From contig DASYDW010000122.1 in the NCBI GenBank assembly GCA_036499395.1, positions 124,001-188,000 of the forward strand: a stretch of 64,000 bases of DNA. Direction: 5' to 3'. Positions 18,701-27,319 of the stretch are shown here, in pieces. The position numbers and the translations under genes were made by a program. The first letter of the stretch is position 1, and every line of letters begins with the position of its first letter. Source of the DNA: Pirellulales bacterium. GTDB lineage: Bacteria; Planctomycetota; Planctomycetia; Pirellulales; JACPPG01. The notes beneath the pieces are model-generated. The model was not told where the DNA came from and did no database searches. It was given only the letters and a program-made list of their open reading frames with translations.

Positions 18701-21700
18701 GTCGCGTCCAACAGACGAGGGGCCAGCCCCCGTGGAGTGGTCCGCATTGCTCACCGCGGCTCAGGTGTTAGCGAGCGAGAAAACGATTCGCATTGTTGTC
18801 GATGGGCCCTCGCTGGCAGCCGCTGGTATCGGTCCACGAACTCCGCTGGGCACGACCGTGGGCGAGTCGCCGATTGCAGGGCGACCGAATCTGCTGGAGC
18901 GCGCAAATCTGACGCTGTTATATTCTCAAGACGTCGTTCTGCTGACGAGTCGGCTCTCGGCCCTGGTAGATCGCGATCAGATTAGCTGGATCGAACCCGG
19001 TGTATTGGGCATCTTGCTGCCCGGGCCGCTTCAATTGTCACTCACTGCGAGCGCAGGAAAACCAGCGGTTTGTCTTGACGCAGCCGATTGGGCTCGCGAC
19101 GGCCTGGAACCGAATGCCATCGAGGTCGGCGCGCCCGCGTTCGATCATGACGGCGACGCAGGGGTGCCATTTTTGATTCGATCCGCTGACAAGTTGCCGC
19201 CCACGGTGCGCGCCGTCTACCGGCCGAGTCGGGACATCTGGCGAGCGGCCAGTTGCGTTTTGGCCTTGGCCGCGTGCCTGTGCTTTGTGCGGCGGCGCAC
19301 GATCCTTCTCAGCGTGCTAGTTTGCGCCGTGGCATTAACGTTGGTAACCCCCGAAGCTCTCGTGCCTTGGTCGACGGGCGCATTGTGGGGCACAACGATT
19401 GCTTTCGCCTGGCAGTGGCTGAAACCGCGCACGCCGCCGCGCGTCATATCCACATCGTCAAGCGCCAGCGCATCGCGTCGGTTGGTCGAAGCGGCCCCCG
19501 TTGCGCTCGTTGTCGTTTTGTCGTTGGGATTCGTCGCCATTGCCTCGTTGGCTGTCGCACAGCAGGCGGCAAAGCCGGCGCTGCGCGAGGAGGCCGCGGA
19601 CATCGTACATCGGGTCTTCATCCCGGTCGACGAGAAAGAAATGCCGACCAAAGACAAGTACCAGATTCCCGAACAGCTCTACGACGAGTTGCAACGTCGT
19701 GCGGCAGATACCGTGGGCAGCGGGCAGGGATGGTTGATTCGCGGGGCTAGCTACCAGCTTTCCTTTAATCGTGACGCGACGGGCGAGGGCTTTGTCACGA
19801 GCGATGTGCGCGCCCAATACGACGTGTTGGCGCTGCGCGCAGATGTCGTGTTTCGCCTGCCGACCGTGGGGGTGCGACCAGTGGCGACGCGCGAGGGGCG
19901 CGAGGTCGACCTGGAATGGGACACGGACGAGGACGGTTTTTTCTGCCAATTCGAAGAGCCGGGCTTGTACCGGTTGGAGCTTTCGTTGAGGACGCAACGC
20001 AGCGACTCGACGGCAGGATCGTTCGAGATGCCGATTCCACCAGTCCCGCACAACAGCCTGGTCGTGCAAATGCCGGCCGGTATGCCGACGGTCGAAATTC
20101 CCACGGCGTACGGGGCCTCGCAGCTATCTGACGACGGACGCACGCTGACGGCACAGTTGGGCCCTGCGAGCCGTCTGTCTTTGCGTTGGGCTCGTTCGCG
20201 GCAATCGCGTGGAACGAACGTCGCGGGAGACGCGAACCTATGGCTGTGGCTGCAAATCCAACCGGCCTCGGTGGTGCTGCACGCACGTCTGGATATCAAG
20301 GGCCTCAAGGCGCCGCTCTCGGAGTTATGGTTATCGGTCGATCCCCGTCTGCGGGCATTGCCAGTTGTCGATCGATCGGGCACGGTGGTCAGCGTGCAAT
20401 CTTTGCCAGGAGATTCGCAGACGGTGCGCGTCGAACTAACGCGTCCTGTCACGGATCACGTCACGATTCCTTTATCGTTCCTGCTGGTCGGAAGTTCGGG
20501 TATCGGTCAGCTCTCGCTGCCACGCATCGAGCCGCAGGGGGTTAAGGTGGTCAGTCGCGTGCTAGCGCTATCGGTCGAGCCTGCCTTGCAATTCGAGATT
20601 CCCCCGGCAGATCCGACGACCGCGGTGAATATCACCGAGTTCCTGACGCATTGGGGGGGAGCGCCGGCACCGCCGCAATCCGTTGTGCAATTGACACCAG
20701 ACCAAGCTTGGACGATAGCGACGCGGCCCAGAGGCATCGCGACCGTGGCCAAACAACGATTGCTCGTCGGCGTTGGCGAGGCGCGGGCCACGGTCACCTT
20801 CGAGGCGCAAATCGCGCCGGCGGAAGGACAATCGCAGACGGCCGGCTATATTCTGCAACATCGCGTGCAAGCTCCGGCCGATCTAGACATCGAAAAGCTC
20901 ACGGTGCTTCAAGACGGCATCGATCGCGTCAGTCGCTGGACGCGCGAGGAGACGGGCACCATCACAGTCTTTCTCACAGGGCCTGTCACGGGCCGGCAGC
21001 AACTCGCGATCGAGGGCTGGCTTCCGGCGCCGCGTCTGGGCGAGTGGTTGCTGCCTCGCTTCGAAGTCGAATCGGCATCACGTCGCGAGACGTCGATTAG
21101 TCTTTGCCGCCGGCCGTCGGTCCAGGTCGTCGTCGAGGCTTTGACCGGCCTTGCCGAGACCGAGCGCAGCGCGCGGCCGACCGATGATATCGCGCTGCCG
21201 GGGCGGTTGGTCGCCAGTTTCGTCTCGAAGCAGGATGAATACGATGCGAAACTGCGCATCACGCCCAATGCGCCGCATGTGCGGTCGTCGTTGATCGCGA
21301 CGATCAAATCTAGTGGCAACGGCGCGGAGGGGCAGATTGAATACCGGGCCATGATTGACGATGGTTCGCTCGACACGATCGCGATCGACCTGCCAGCGGT
21401 CTGGACCGGTCCCTTCGAAATCACGCCAGCCAGCCCCTGGGAAGTTGTCACCGAAGCAGTAAATATTCGCCGCTTGATCGTGCGCCCGAAAACCCCGATC
21501 GAAGGGGAGTTCCAGTTTTCGCTCCGCAGTCCCTTGCAGTTCGATACCTCCGAACCAGTTTCGCCGCCGACGTTGGTACAGAACGAAGGTGAGGTGTGCA
21601 ATTCTTACCTCGTGTTACCGGCGCAATGGGGGAATGAGCGGCTGCGTTGGAGTGGCCGCGAGATGCAGGCCGATCGGCTTCCCGAGGGATCGGTGACCGC

Positions 21701-22586
21701 CACGCCAGCAAGTGGTTGGCAGGTGTTTCGTGTCGATGGACCTGACGCCGCAGCGTGGTCCGCGGCTTCGATAGCAGCTTCGTCATCGGCGCCAGGCAGC
21801 GCAGTGGTCCATTGGATGTGCGGCCAGCACGGGGACGATCGGGGAGTCGTGTCGTTTGTCGTTAATGGCAGTGATGAGCAGACGCTTAGCTTGCGGATGC
21901 CCGACGGGGCTCAGGTATGGGGATTGCGCGTCGGAGATCGAATCGTGACTCCGTCGCGCGGCAACGATGGCTGGGAAATCCAGATTGACCCAAGAGAAGG
22001 TCCACAAGAGATCGAGGTCGCATTTGAGATCACCGCGGCCGAGGAAACGCGATCAGGCCCAAGGAAATTGCAAGCACCGTCATTGGATGGCGCGGACATT
22101 GGACAAACGACGTGGTTCGTTTACTCGTCGGGCTTTCGTGGTGCAGCGCAACTGATTTCGTCCGACGAGGCCGTGCCAGTAGCGCCCTCGGGGGATGCCC
22201 TTTTTTCGGAAAGCAAGTTTATTGAGGCGGCGTTCGGCAACCAGGCACGCGATCGATTCGACTTCGCGGGCCTCGTTCCGGCGGTCACGATTCGCTTTCC
22301 GACCGCATCGCAATCGGGTGTTGGGCTGCACTGGGGCGCGGCGATTCTGCTCGTCGTGGTTGCCGTGGCAATCGGCCGTCGCACGGATATCTCTCAGCGC
22401 GAGACAGCTACGATCGGCCTTGCGTTGATCGGCGTCGCGGTCGGCCTGTTGGCCGCGGACTGGCTTCAACCGACGTGGCTGGGCAGCATGATTCTGATTG
22501 CCAGTGCGGGATTAATCCTATGGCCGAAGATGCGCGAGTGGCGCGACGGCATCAGACAGAGTGCTAGCGAGTCGCCGGCCTCGTAG
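15780..22586 (+). CDS. Giant exported protein with two tandem modules (B and C), each ending in membrane helices
   Basis: A 2268-residue protein with a signal peptide (FVLLNLALALTVAAICAAQA). Module B covers about residues 40-1150 and is followed by three or four membrane helices (1153-1262, for example VALVVVLSLGFVAIASLAVA). Module C then starts afresh (about 1275-2170) and is followed by helices at about 2180-2250. The two modules begin alike: RRVYAPAERVQ...YVPVEGEEFERLLKAA against HRVFIPVDEKE...YQIPEQLYDELQRRAA. They also share inner segments: LSLDPGLQLVSARLG with LSVDPRLRALPVVDR, and FSLPRIHATNVTWQEG with LSLPRIEPQGVKVVSR. The fold is predicted to be all-beta. No catalytic motif is seen. 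It is translationally coupled to the preceding gene. A scaffold or surface-layer role is possible, but unproven. Confidence 0.82.
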   Translation: MMRRACHFVLLNLALALTVAAICAAQANEGRAQEPKTPPEGAPLRFRRVYAPAERVQDWPRGAARYVPVEGEEFERLLKAAQAQGENGPPAAALARAEYTAQFDGTENLRGSLAWEVERSGETSAWIPIEALNLAIDSVRWSDSPAPVEFGLGEGGAAMLLANRSGTVTGTWSLRSRRDSDGQFAFRFELPGTGASTMLLTVPPGVVPTAGAGLTTLVEQQDTRHIYRILLGSAADVTLRIPDPATATSNQPSVLLRESSVYDLSMRGLDLVTVWKLDVHSTPVRQITLSLDPGLQLVSARLGETDVPFTTSADTGQTRTQVVLQLADALSGSDRPLRLSAIGTLPADNKPFSLPRIHATNVTWQEGTCTLLVHEPMEVRRLNPHDSRQTKYSLLPEPNRGESFEVQLFSDESAVELELARAKSRVHVSTGLNLELGEDAAQAELLATAHVLQGRRSTLAADLGADWVVDTVESTPREAPSDWRVETGEESAQLVIRPSRPLSADTPCQFVIHGHRPGHDKSVGRWQSDELNFLRFRDVELDEQLFSLHAAAGYGLAISDLENMARVDPRAMDFTQQELFSEPPNDVYRVDPAGGRFTASIEPERPTFAAKIVGTTSVDASTIVETNSIRCQTQDDPIDRLVVHFSTARPEPPRFRIVGAGEGALSARRLNGEKPPAQTPEAGETWEIVLARPQNAAFEIVAERSTAGRDLVELSLVSLNDVSVQQAQVVVEAAADVGLFLRTSKLTRFADVDDPMSPTTRGAFQYAPGDPTAKIEVVRDALMLVPPVAGVVGSRRLESHFDVAGRAWHSATFTMRSAGQASMTLSVPDGCTLTRLWLNGQPYPEQGPQRARILLPVDQANITVVAEYRADKKWRLSTDPLVAPMPEINLPIVDSQWLLWLPPSYDLSIVAGGSCELVPDGVSWGERIFGPLARGDATQPLALFSPRSWSSLVQRTAPATRAAASELAVRFASLSRPTDEGPAPVEWSALLTAAQVLASEKTIRIVVDGPSLAAAGIGPRTPLGTTVGESPIAGRPNLLERANLTLLYSQDVVLLTSRLSALVDRDQISWIEPGVLGILLPGPLQLSLTASAGKPAVCLDAADWARDGLEPNAIEVGAPAFDHDGDAGVPFLIRSADKLPPTVRAVYRPSRDIWRAASCVLALAACLCFVRRRTILLSVLVCAVALTLVTPEALVPWSTGALWGTTIAFAWQWLKPRTPPRVISTSSSASASRRLVEAAPVALVVVLSLGFVAIASLAVAQQAAKPALREEAADIVHRVFIPVDEKEMPTKDKYQIPEQLYDELQRRAADTVGSGQGWLIRGASYQLSFNRDATGEGFVTSDVRAQYDVLALRADVVFRLPTVGVRPVATREGREVDLEWDTDEDGFFCQFEEPGLYRLELSLRTQRSDSTAGSFEMPIPPVPHNSLVVQMPAGMPTVEIPTAYGASQLSDDGRTLTAQLGPASRLSLRWARSRQSRGTNVAGDANLWLWLQIQPASVVLHARLDIKGLKAPLSELWLSVDPRLRALPVVDRSGTVVSVQSLPGDSQTVRVELTRPVTDHVTIPLSFLLVGSSGIGQLSLPRIEPQGVKVVSRVLALSVEPALQFEIPPADPTTAVNITEFLTHWGGAPAPPQSVVQLTPDQAWTIATRPRGIATVAKQRLLVGVGEARATVTFEAQIAPAEGQSQTAGYILQHRVQAPADLDIEKLTVLQDGIDRVSRWTREETGTITVFLTGPVTGRQQLAIEGWLPAPRLGEWLLPRFEVESASRRETSISLCRRPSVQVVVEALTGLAETERSARPTDDIALPGRLVASFVSKQDEYDAKLRITPNAPHVRSSLIATIKSSGNGAEGQIEYRAMIDDGSLDTIAIDLPAVWTGPFEITPASPWEVVTEAVNIRRLIVRPKTPIEGEFQFSLRSPLQFDTSEPVSPPTLVQNEGEVCNSYLVLPAQWGNERLRWSGREMQADRLPEGSVTATPASGWQVFRVDGPDAAAWSAASIAASSSAPGSAVVHWMCGQHGDDRGVVSFVVNGSDEQTLSLRMPDGAQVWGLRVGDRIVTPSRGNDGWEIQIDPREGPQEIEVAFEITAAEETRSGPRKLQAPSLDGADIGQTTWFVYSSGFRGAAQLISSDEAVPVAPSGDALFSESKFIEAAFGNQARDRFDFAGLVPAVTIRFPTASQSGVGLHWGAAILLVVVAVAIGRRTDISQRETATIGLALIGVAVGLLAADWLQPTWLGSMILIASAGLILWPKMREWRDGIRQSASESPAS

Positions 22587-22915
22587 CAGTGCTCGGTGGC
22601 GCCGGATTCTCGCCGCGACACTGAACGCGTGTACCGGCACCTTGCTCAATTCCGTTAGGGAAATCTGGTGATCGGCGCCGCTCTGTCGCGATACGTTCCG
22701 TCGGCCGAGGTGCCTGCAGCACTCGCCTAGGCAGGCTTACGGGCATTTGTTAGTGTACGCCCCACGTTTGAATTCAACCGCACGGAAGCTGACATCGAAC
22801 CAGCGCTGTGTGTCGTAAACGACCTTCCGCCGATGTGGCGAAGAGTGTTTTGCGACGGACCTCGTCGATGATCGTTCCGGCGGAATTGGGCCGACAAGGA
22901 AGGAGGCCGTCGTCG
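22587..22915. other. Intergenic region, no gene seen
   Basis: These 329 bases between the giant gene and the acetyltransferase contain no convincing reading frame. One hairpin (GCCTGC/GCAGGC near 22710-22735) has no T tail. An in-frame codon at 22808 would extend the acetyltransferase upstream, but it lacks a ribosome site and adds a tail foreign to the family. Confidence 0.4.
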
Positions 22916-23437
22916 ATGCGTTCGGATCAAAGGCAGGAGCTCCGCGCTCATATTCGGTGGATGATTCGCCGTGACATGGCTGAGGTGTTGGCGACCGAAG
23001 CCGAAAGCTTTGAATTTCCCTGGTCCGAGGATGATTTCCTCCGTCAGTTGCGTCAGCGCAATTGCATCGGCATGGTGGCCGATTGCGACGACCAGGTCGT
23101 CGGGTTCATGATTTACGAGCTGCATAAAACGCGGCTGCACGTATTGAATTTCGCGGTCGCCCGCGAGTATCGCCGCCAAGGCATTGGTCGGCAGATGATC
23201 ATGAAGTTGACCGGCAAGTTGTCACAGCAAAGGCGCAGCCGTTTGTTGCTCGAAGTCCGCGAAACGAACCTCGACGCGCAACTGTTTTTCCGATCACTCG
23301 GTTTTCGGGCCGTATCGGTGCTGCGCGGGTTCTACGAAGACACTCCCGAAGATGCCTATGTCATGCAGTATCGGTACCGCATGGCCGAGGTGCCTGACGT
23401 AGTTCCCTTCAGCCAGGTCACGCGTCGCGCGGGCTAG
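22916..23437 (+). CDS. rimI: GNAT N-acetyltransferase, RimI-like
   Basis: A 173-residue protein from ATG 22916, chosen because a strong AAGGAGG-type site lies at the right distance. The acetyl-CoA binding loop is EYRRQGIGRQM (residues 84-94). The N-terminal part has the RimI-like FPWSEDDFLRQL segment that in the family shapes the peptide site. The end has the typical YEDTPEDAYVMQYR. RimI acetylates the N-terminus of ribosomal protein S18 and related proteins; exact substrate is inferred. Cytoplasmic. It converges on the phosphoesterase gene with 21 bp between stops. Confidence 0.82.
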   Translation: MRSDQRQELRAHIRWMIRRDMAEVLATEAESFEFPWSEDDFLRQLRQRNCIGMVADCDDQVVGFMIYELHKTRLHVLNFAVAREYRRQGIGRQMIMKLTGKLSQQRRSRLLLEVRETNLDAQLFFRSLGFRAVSVLRGFYEDTPEDAYVMQYRYRMAEVPDVVPFSQVTRRAG

Positions 23438-23458
23438 TTCGCCGGCGCGAGCCGTGTT

Positions 23459-23941
23459 TCACAACGTCACGTCGGTCACTTCGAGCGTCGTTAGATCGAC
23501 GATCGCCAGCGAATGCGGAGTGGCGCGGTACAACGCTCCCGGGTTGAGCACGACCGTCTTTTTCTCGCGGCGCAAATCGCGCTTGTGGGTATGGCCCGAG
23601 CAGACCAGATCCCAGCGGTCGCTGGCAATGGTCTCGCGCAGCCGGGGCAGGTCGTGACCGTGCAGGAAGGCGATTCTACGCTGCTCTAATTCCAACTGGC
23701 CGAAGGCACCGTGATTCGTTTGCCCTGCGGCGCGGATCGCCTCGTCGATTTCGTCGACTTCTTCGTCCACATTTCCCAGCACGAAGTGCGTGGGCCATGT
23801 GGCGAACAAGGGAATGATCTCGGCCGTGCCGATATCGCCACAATGGATGACGGCCACGGGATCGAAACTTTCCAGCATGCGAATCGCTTGGCGCGTGTTG
23901 GCAACGTGACCGTGCGTGTCGCTGACGACTCCCAATAGCAT
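23459..23941 (-). CDS. YfcE/MJ0936-type metallophosphoesterase
   Basis: A 160-residue protein from ATG 23941, preceded by a G-rich site; a GTG at 23971 is an alternative that adds ten residues. All family motifs are present in order: SDTHGH, HCGDIG, GNVDEE, HGHD and SGHTH, which bind a dinuclear metal centre. The small single-domain size fits the YfcE group, which hydrolyses phosphodiesters such as cyclic or artificial substrates; the natural substrate is usually unknown. Cytoplasmic. It points away from the acyltransferase gene across a structured intergenic stretch. Confidence 0.88.
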   Translation of the reverse strand: MLLGVVSDTHGHVANTRQAIRMLESFDPVAVIHCGDIGTAEIIPLFATWPTHFVLGNVDEEVDEIDEAIRAAGQTNHGAFGQLELEQRRIAFLHGHDLPRLRETIASDRWDLVCSGHTHKRDLRREKKTVVLNPGALYRATPHSLAIVDLTTLEVTDVTL

Positions 23942-24066
23942 GCCGGGCCCCCCATTTCGTAGGTCAGACACAAAGCGACGGCGGATGGACGAATTACCAC
24001 CTAAATGGCCCAGGACGGTCCGCTTCCCCGCGGTTTAGGTAAATAATCGGCATCAATGCGCCGTGC

Positions 24067-24095
24067 TTGCGCGAACTCCCTTGGCAAGTTATAGT
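24067..24095 (+). promoter_or_regulatory. Putative promoter for the acyltransferase leader
   Basis: TTGCGC (24067-24072) and TATAGT (24090-24095) are separated by 17 bp. Transcription would begin near 24101, at the first bases of a hairpin, about 220 nt before the acyltransferase start. Confidence 0.4.
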
Positions 24096-24100
24096 TGTCA

Positions 24101-24270
24101 GACGGCTTCGGCGTGTAGGGGCATCGCTCGAATGGCCGTCTGCCCGCGTCCGCGGACCTCGGGGGCTGATCGCGGACGCAGGATCCCACCTGCCGCTCGA
24201 TGAGCGGTACCGTCCGGGCGTTGTGCTCTGCCGGGCGCGTTTTGCCTGCCATGCCGTTGACGCCCGCCTT
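24101..24270 (+). promoter_or_regulatory. Hairpin-rich leader upstream of the acyltransferase
   Basis: Three inverted repeats stand side by side: CAGACGGC with GCCGTCTG (24099-24142), GCGTCCGCG with CGCGGACGC (24146-24179), and CCGCTC with GAGCGG around a 3-nt loop (24193-24207). A fourth, longer-range pair is GGGCGT with ACGCCC (24216-24265). No reading frame here looks real. GC-rich DNA folds easily, so this is a candidate structured leader only; no known riboswitch was recognised. Confidence 0.35.
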
Positions 24271-24323
24271 GATACCGCGACAACATCGATCACAGCACAA
24301 TTTCATTCACAGCATAAGCGAAG

Positions 24324-25127
24324 ATGTCGGGAACCCAGACAACCTGGCTGGCTATTGGAACGATTTCGTTGATGGCTGTTGCGCTCGTGGTGTGGGTGGT
24401 GCGGATGTATCGCCGCATGCACTTTACGCTCGCGCAGTTTCCGCTGTTCTATCCGTTTAACCTCGTCATGGCTCGCGTCCTGTGGCGTGCGCAAGTGACC
24501 GGCACGATCGACATTCCGCCGGGGCAGGGGGCCGTGATTGTTTGCAATCACATTGGTCCGATCGATCCTTCGTTCATTGCGCTGGCCACCAACCGTATCG
24601 TGCATTGGATGGTAGCCAAAGAGTATGTCGTCCACCCGGCGATGTCCTGGTTTTTCAAGATCATGCAGTCAATACCCGTCAATCGCCGCGGAGTCGATAC
24701 GGCCGCCACAAAGTTGGCGATCCGCTACGCGTCGCAAGGGGGGTTGGTGGGGCTGTTTCCCGAGGGCCGCATCAACGACTCGGACCGGTTGCTGTTGCCG
24801 GGCCGTCCTGGCGCGGCACTGATCGCGCTTAAGGCGCGGGTACCGGTCGTGCCTTGTTATTTGCGCGGCGCTCCGAATGATGGCACTTCGACGGGCGCGT
24901 TTTTCCTGCCGGCCAAAGCACGGCTTAAGATCGGCAAGCCGTTGGATATTTCGGAGTTCTTTGGCCGAGAGAACGACAAGGAAGTACTCGCCGATTTGAC
25001 GCGACGGTTCATGATCGAGATTGCGCGTCTTGCCGGGGTCGAGAATTACGAGCCTGAACTGGCAGGCCGTCGTTGGCGCACCGCCGCCGACGTGGAGAAA
25101 GAACATGTCGCCGACGTGTCGGCCTGA
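24324..25127 (+). CDS. plsC: 1-acyl-glycerol-3-phosphate acyltransferase (PlsC-like)
   Basis: A 267-residue protein with one N-terminal membrane helix (WLAIGTISLMAVALVVWVV) followed by the PlsC fold. The catalytic HX4D box is NHIGPIDPS (near residue 75). The glycerophosphate-binding motif is LFPEGRINDS (near residue 146), and block I-IV spacing fits the family. It should transfer an acyl group to lysophosphatidic acid at the inner face of the cytoplasmic membrane during phospholipid synthesis. It has a long, hairpin-rich leader. The next gene starts 140 bp downstream. A different lysophospholipid acceptor cannot be excluded. Confidence 0.88.
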   Translation: MSGTQTTWLAIGTISLMAVALVVWVVRMYRRMHFTLAQFPLFYPFNLVMARVLWRAQVTGTIDIPPGQGAVIVCNHIGPIDPSFIALATNRIVHWMVAKEYVVHPAMSWFFKIMQSIPVNRRGVDTAATKLAIRYASQGGLVGLFPEGRINDSDRLLLPGRPGAALIALKARVPVVPCYLRGAPNDGTSTGAFFLPAKARLKIGKPLDISEFFGRENDKEVLADLTRRFMIEIARLAGVENYEPELAGRRWRTAADVEKEHVADVSA

Positions 25128-25267
25128 CGCGGGGCCACCCGGCGCTATTGCGACGGCGAATTCCTGCCCCATCCCACCGCCGGTTTGAGTTGCGGTGGGC
25201 GACAGTTTACATTGTGAGCCACAAAGCCATTTACGCGAATTTCGTCATCAATCGCCGGAGCGACACC

Positions 25268-25888
25268 ATGCCTGCCCGTCACTCGTTTCTATTTGCATTG
25301 CTTCTCTCTTTTGTCGCCGTGACCCACGCGACGGCGGACGAAGGTTTTAAACCGCTCTTCGACGGACGCACGCTGACGGGTTGGACCGGAGACGACAAAT
25401 TGTGGAGCGTCGAGGACGGCACGATCGCAGGTACTACCGAAGGTGTGAAGCTTCAGAAAAACACGTTTTTGGCGACCGAAAAAACCTACAAGAATTTCGT
25501 TCTGAAGGTTAAGTTCAAGCTGCGAAACGGCAATTCTGGCATTCAATTTCGTAGTAAGTCATTCCCCGAGCATGTGGTCCGCGGCTACCAAGCTGATATC
25601 GCCGAGAACGTGTTCATGGGCATCCTCTACGAAGAAGGGGGGCGCGGCATCCTGGTGAACGTCAAGGCCAGCGAAGTCGCCGAACACGTCAAGAAAGATG
25701 ATTGGAATGAGTACGTCATCACTGCTGACGGCCCACACATCACGCAAGTCTTAAACGGCTTTACGACCGTCGATTACACCGAGAAAGAAGAAGTCGGCGC
25801 TAAAGAGGGCATCATCGCGTTGCAATTGCACGTCGGGCCCCCCATGCGCGTGTGGTTCAAGGACATCGAGATTCGCGAGCTGCCGTAA
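25268..25888 (+). CDS. Secreted DUF1080 (3-keto-disaccharide hydrolase-type) protein
   Basis: A 206-residue protein from ATG 25268, preceded by CGGAG. An N-terminal Sec signal (FLFALLLSFVAVTHATA) precedes a concanavalin-like beta-sandwich of the DUF1080 family. Recognisable parts are FKPLFDGRTLTGWTGDD, WSVEDGTIAG, FVLKVKFKLRNGNSGIQFRS and WFKDIEIRELP. Several characterised members of this family hydrolyse 3-keto sugars. Planctomycetes have many paralogs, so the exact activity is unknown. It should act outside the cytoplasm. The gene appears monocistronic and converges with the ATP-grasp gene. Confidence 0.9.
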   Translation: MPARHSFLFALLLSFVAVTHATADEGFKPLFDGRTLTGWTGDDKLWSVEDGTIAGTTEGVKLQKNTFLATEKTYKNFVLKVKFKLRNGNSGIQFRSKSFPEHVVRGYQADIAENVFMGILYEEGGRGILVNVKASEVAEHVKKDDWNEYVITADGPHITQVLNGFTTVDYTEKEEVGAKEGIIALQLHVGPPMRVWFKDIEIRELP

Positions 25889-25937
25889 GCGGGGCGATAC
25901 CCTATGCGAGACAATAGTTCCGCCGAGCGGCAATGGG

Positions 25938-27128
25938 TCAGGCGAACGGTTTCGTCCGGCACCCCATCAGGGCGTCGTTCCACGAGTGCGTCGTGCTGGC
26001 CAACGCGCTGACCATTTCGTCGTGCGTCGCGGCCGCGGCGAACACTGTCATGACGGGCTGCCCACGCTTGATCGCCGTGCCCGCGTGCGGAATATCGGCA
26101 ACTAGCGGTTTTGCGTCGCTGTCGCGCGCGGCGAGCGCCTTGGCCGTTAACGCGTCGTCGATCTGGATGTCGTGGTTGGCATAAAGAATTCGTTTGCCGT
26201 GCCAGGAGTCGCCGGCCGGCGGTGGGATCTCGGGAATCTGCTCGTCACGACATGCCGCGACGTGGGCGCCGACGGCCGAGAACGAGGCCGCTCGTTCGAG
26301 GATTTCGATCGAGGCTGTATAGCGTGGATTGATTTCGACGGGCCAGATTTCGCGTCCATCGTCGATGAAATCGACGCCGAACAAACCGCGCAGGTGGAAG
26401 AATTCGGCCAGCACATTCCCGAGTCGCTGCAATCGGCTGTCACGCCGTGCATCGGCCGGCAGCGGTCCGAGAGAGCCCGCATAGCGAAAGTGGCCGCCTT
26501 GTGCGGTGCCCGAGACTAATAGTTGCTCGGTGGCACCGAGCAGTCGCGCTTGACCCGCGGCGGCGAGGTAGATCGCAGCGCAGGCGCGTCCTTCGACGTA
26601 ACGCTGAAAGTAATGCGTACGCTGGCGTCTGTCGGACGTAGGTCGCTGCGTTCCGGCCGGTTGCAGTTGCCAGTGCCCGATCCCTGCGCCGGCGCTCAAG
26701 CTGCGAGATTTTCGCAGCCATCGCTCTGCATGCCCTAGGTCTTGGGGAGTGCGGCGAATTTCGGGGACGGCCAGGTGCGCCGCGCGTAACACGCGGCTAA
26801 CGGTCCAAGGGTCGCGAATTCGCGACAATACGGCCCCACCCATTCCCAGCAACGGCCGCTGTGCGGCGATGCGATCGATCAACGTGGGGTGATTTTCGAG
26901 CGCCCCGGTGTACATCCAGGGACCGTCTGGAGCGTTCCGGGCGGCGGCGTCTAGGCCCTGCGGGTAGCCTTCCACCGCCACGACGGGACTGTGCGATGCA
27001 AGGTCGGCGTCGGCAAACTGATCGGCGCACGAGGGCCGCAGTCCGGCTGCCAAGGCCGAAAACGCCGCGGCGCGCGTACTGGCCCCCAGAATAAGCAGCG
27101 ACCCGGAAGTGGCGTTGCGAAAAGTCAT
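25938..27128 (-). CDS. ATP-grasp domain protein
   Basis: A 396-residue cytoplasmic protein. The N-terminal part begins with a Rossmann-like LLILGASTRAAAFSALAAG. The middle holds the ATP-grasp fold, including strands such as YFQRYVEGRACAAIY and the metal-binding GVDFIDDGREIWPVEINPRY. The C-terminal part is about 100 residues. It belongs to the carboligase-like ATP-grasp group (COG2232-type) that occurs in planctomycetes and methylotrophs, in some of which it is linked to tetrahydromethanopterin-dependent C1 metabolism. No other C1 gene is in this window, so that link is only a possibility. The start ATG has no ribosome binding site. Confidence 0.75.
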   Translation of the reverse strand: MTFRNATSGSLLILGASTRAAAFSALAAGLRPSCADQFADADLASHSPVVAVEGYPQGLDAAARNAPDGPWMYTGALENHPTLIDRIAAQRPLLGMGGAVLSRIRDPWTVSRVLRAAHLAVPEIRRTPQDLGHAERWLRKSRSLSAGAGIGHWQLQPAGTQRPTSDRRQRTHYFQRYVEGRACAAIYLAAAGQARLLGATEQLLVSGTAQGGHFRYAGSLGPLPADARRDSRLQRLGNVLAEFFHLRGLFGVDFIDDGREIWPVEINPRYTASIEILERAASFSAVGAHVAACRDEQIPEIPPPAGDSWHGKRILYANHDIQIDDALTAKALAARDSDAKPLVADIPHAGTAIKRGQPVMTVFAAAATHDEMVSALASTTHSWNDALMGCRTKPFA

Positions 27129-27319
27129 CGATCGAGGACCAGTTTACCAAACGCAGGGCAGTGAAAGTGGCTTGGTTGACGGGACGTATCGATCAAATCA
27201 GACGACCCGCAGAACGAAATTGACCTATGTTTTAGTTGCATATCGCTAAAACCCATCGACGTCGATCACCGACGCCTGAAAAACACCTCTGAATTGACTC
27301 GAAAGAAGGCAGGTGGATC

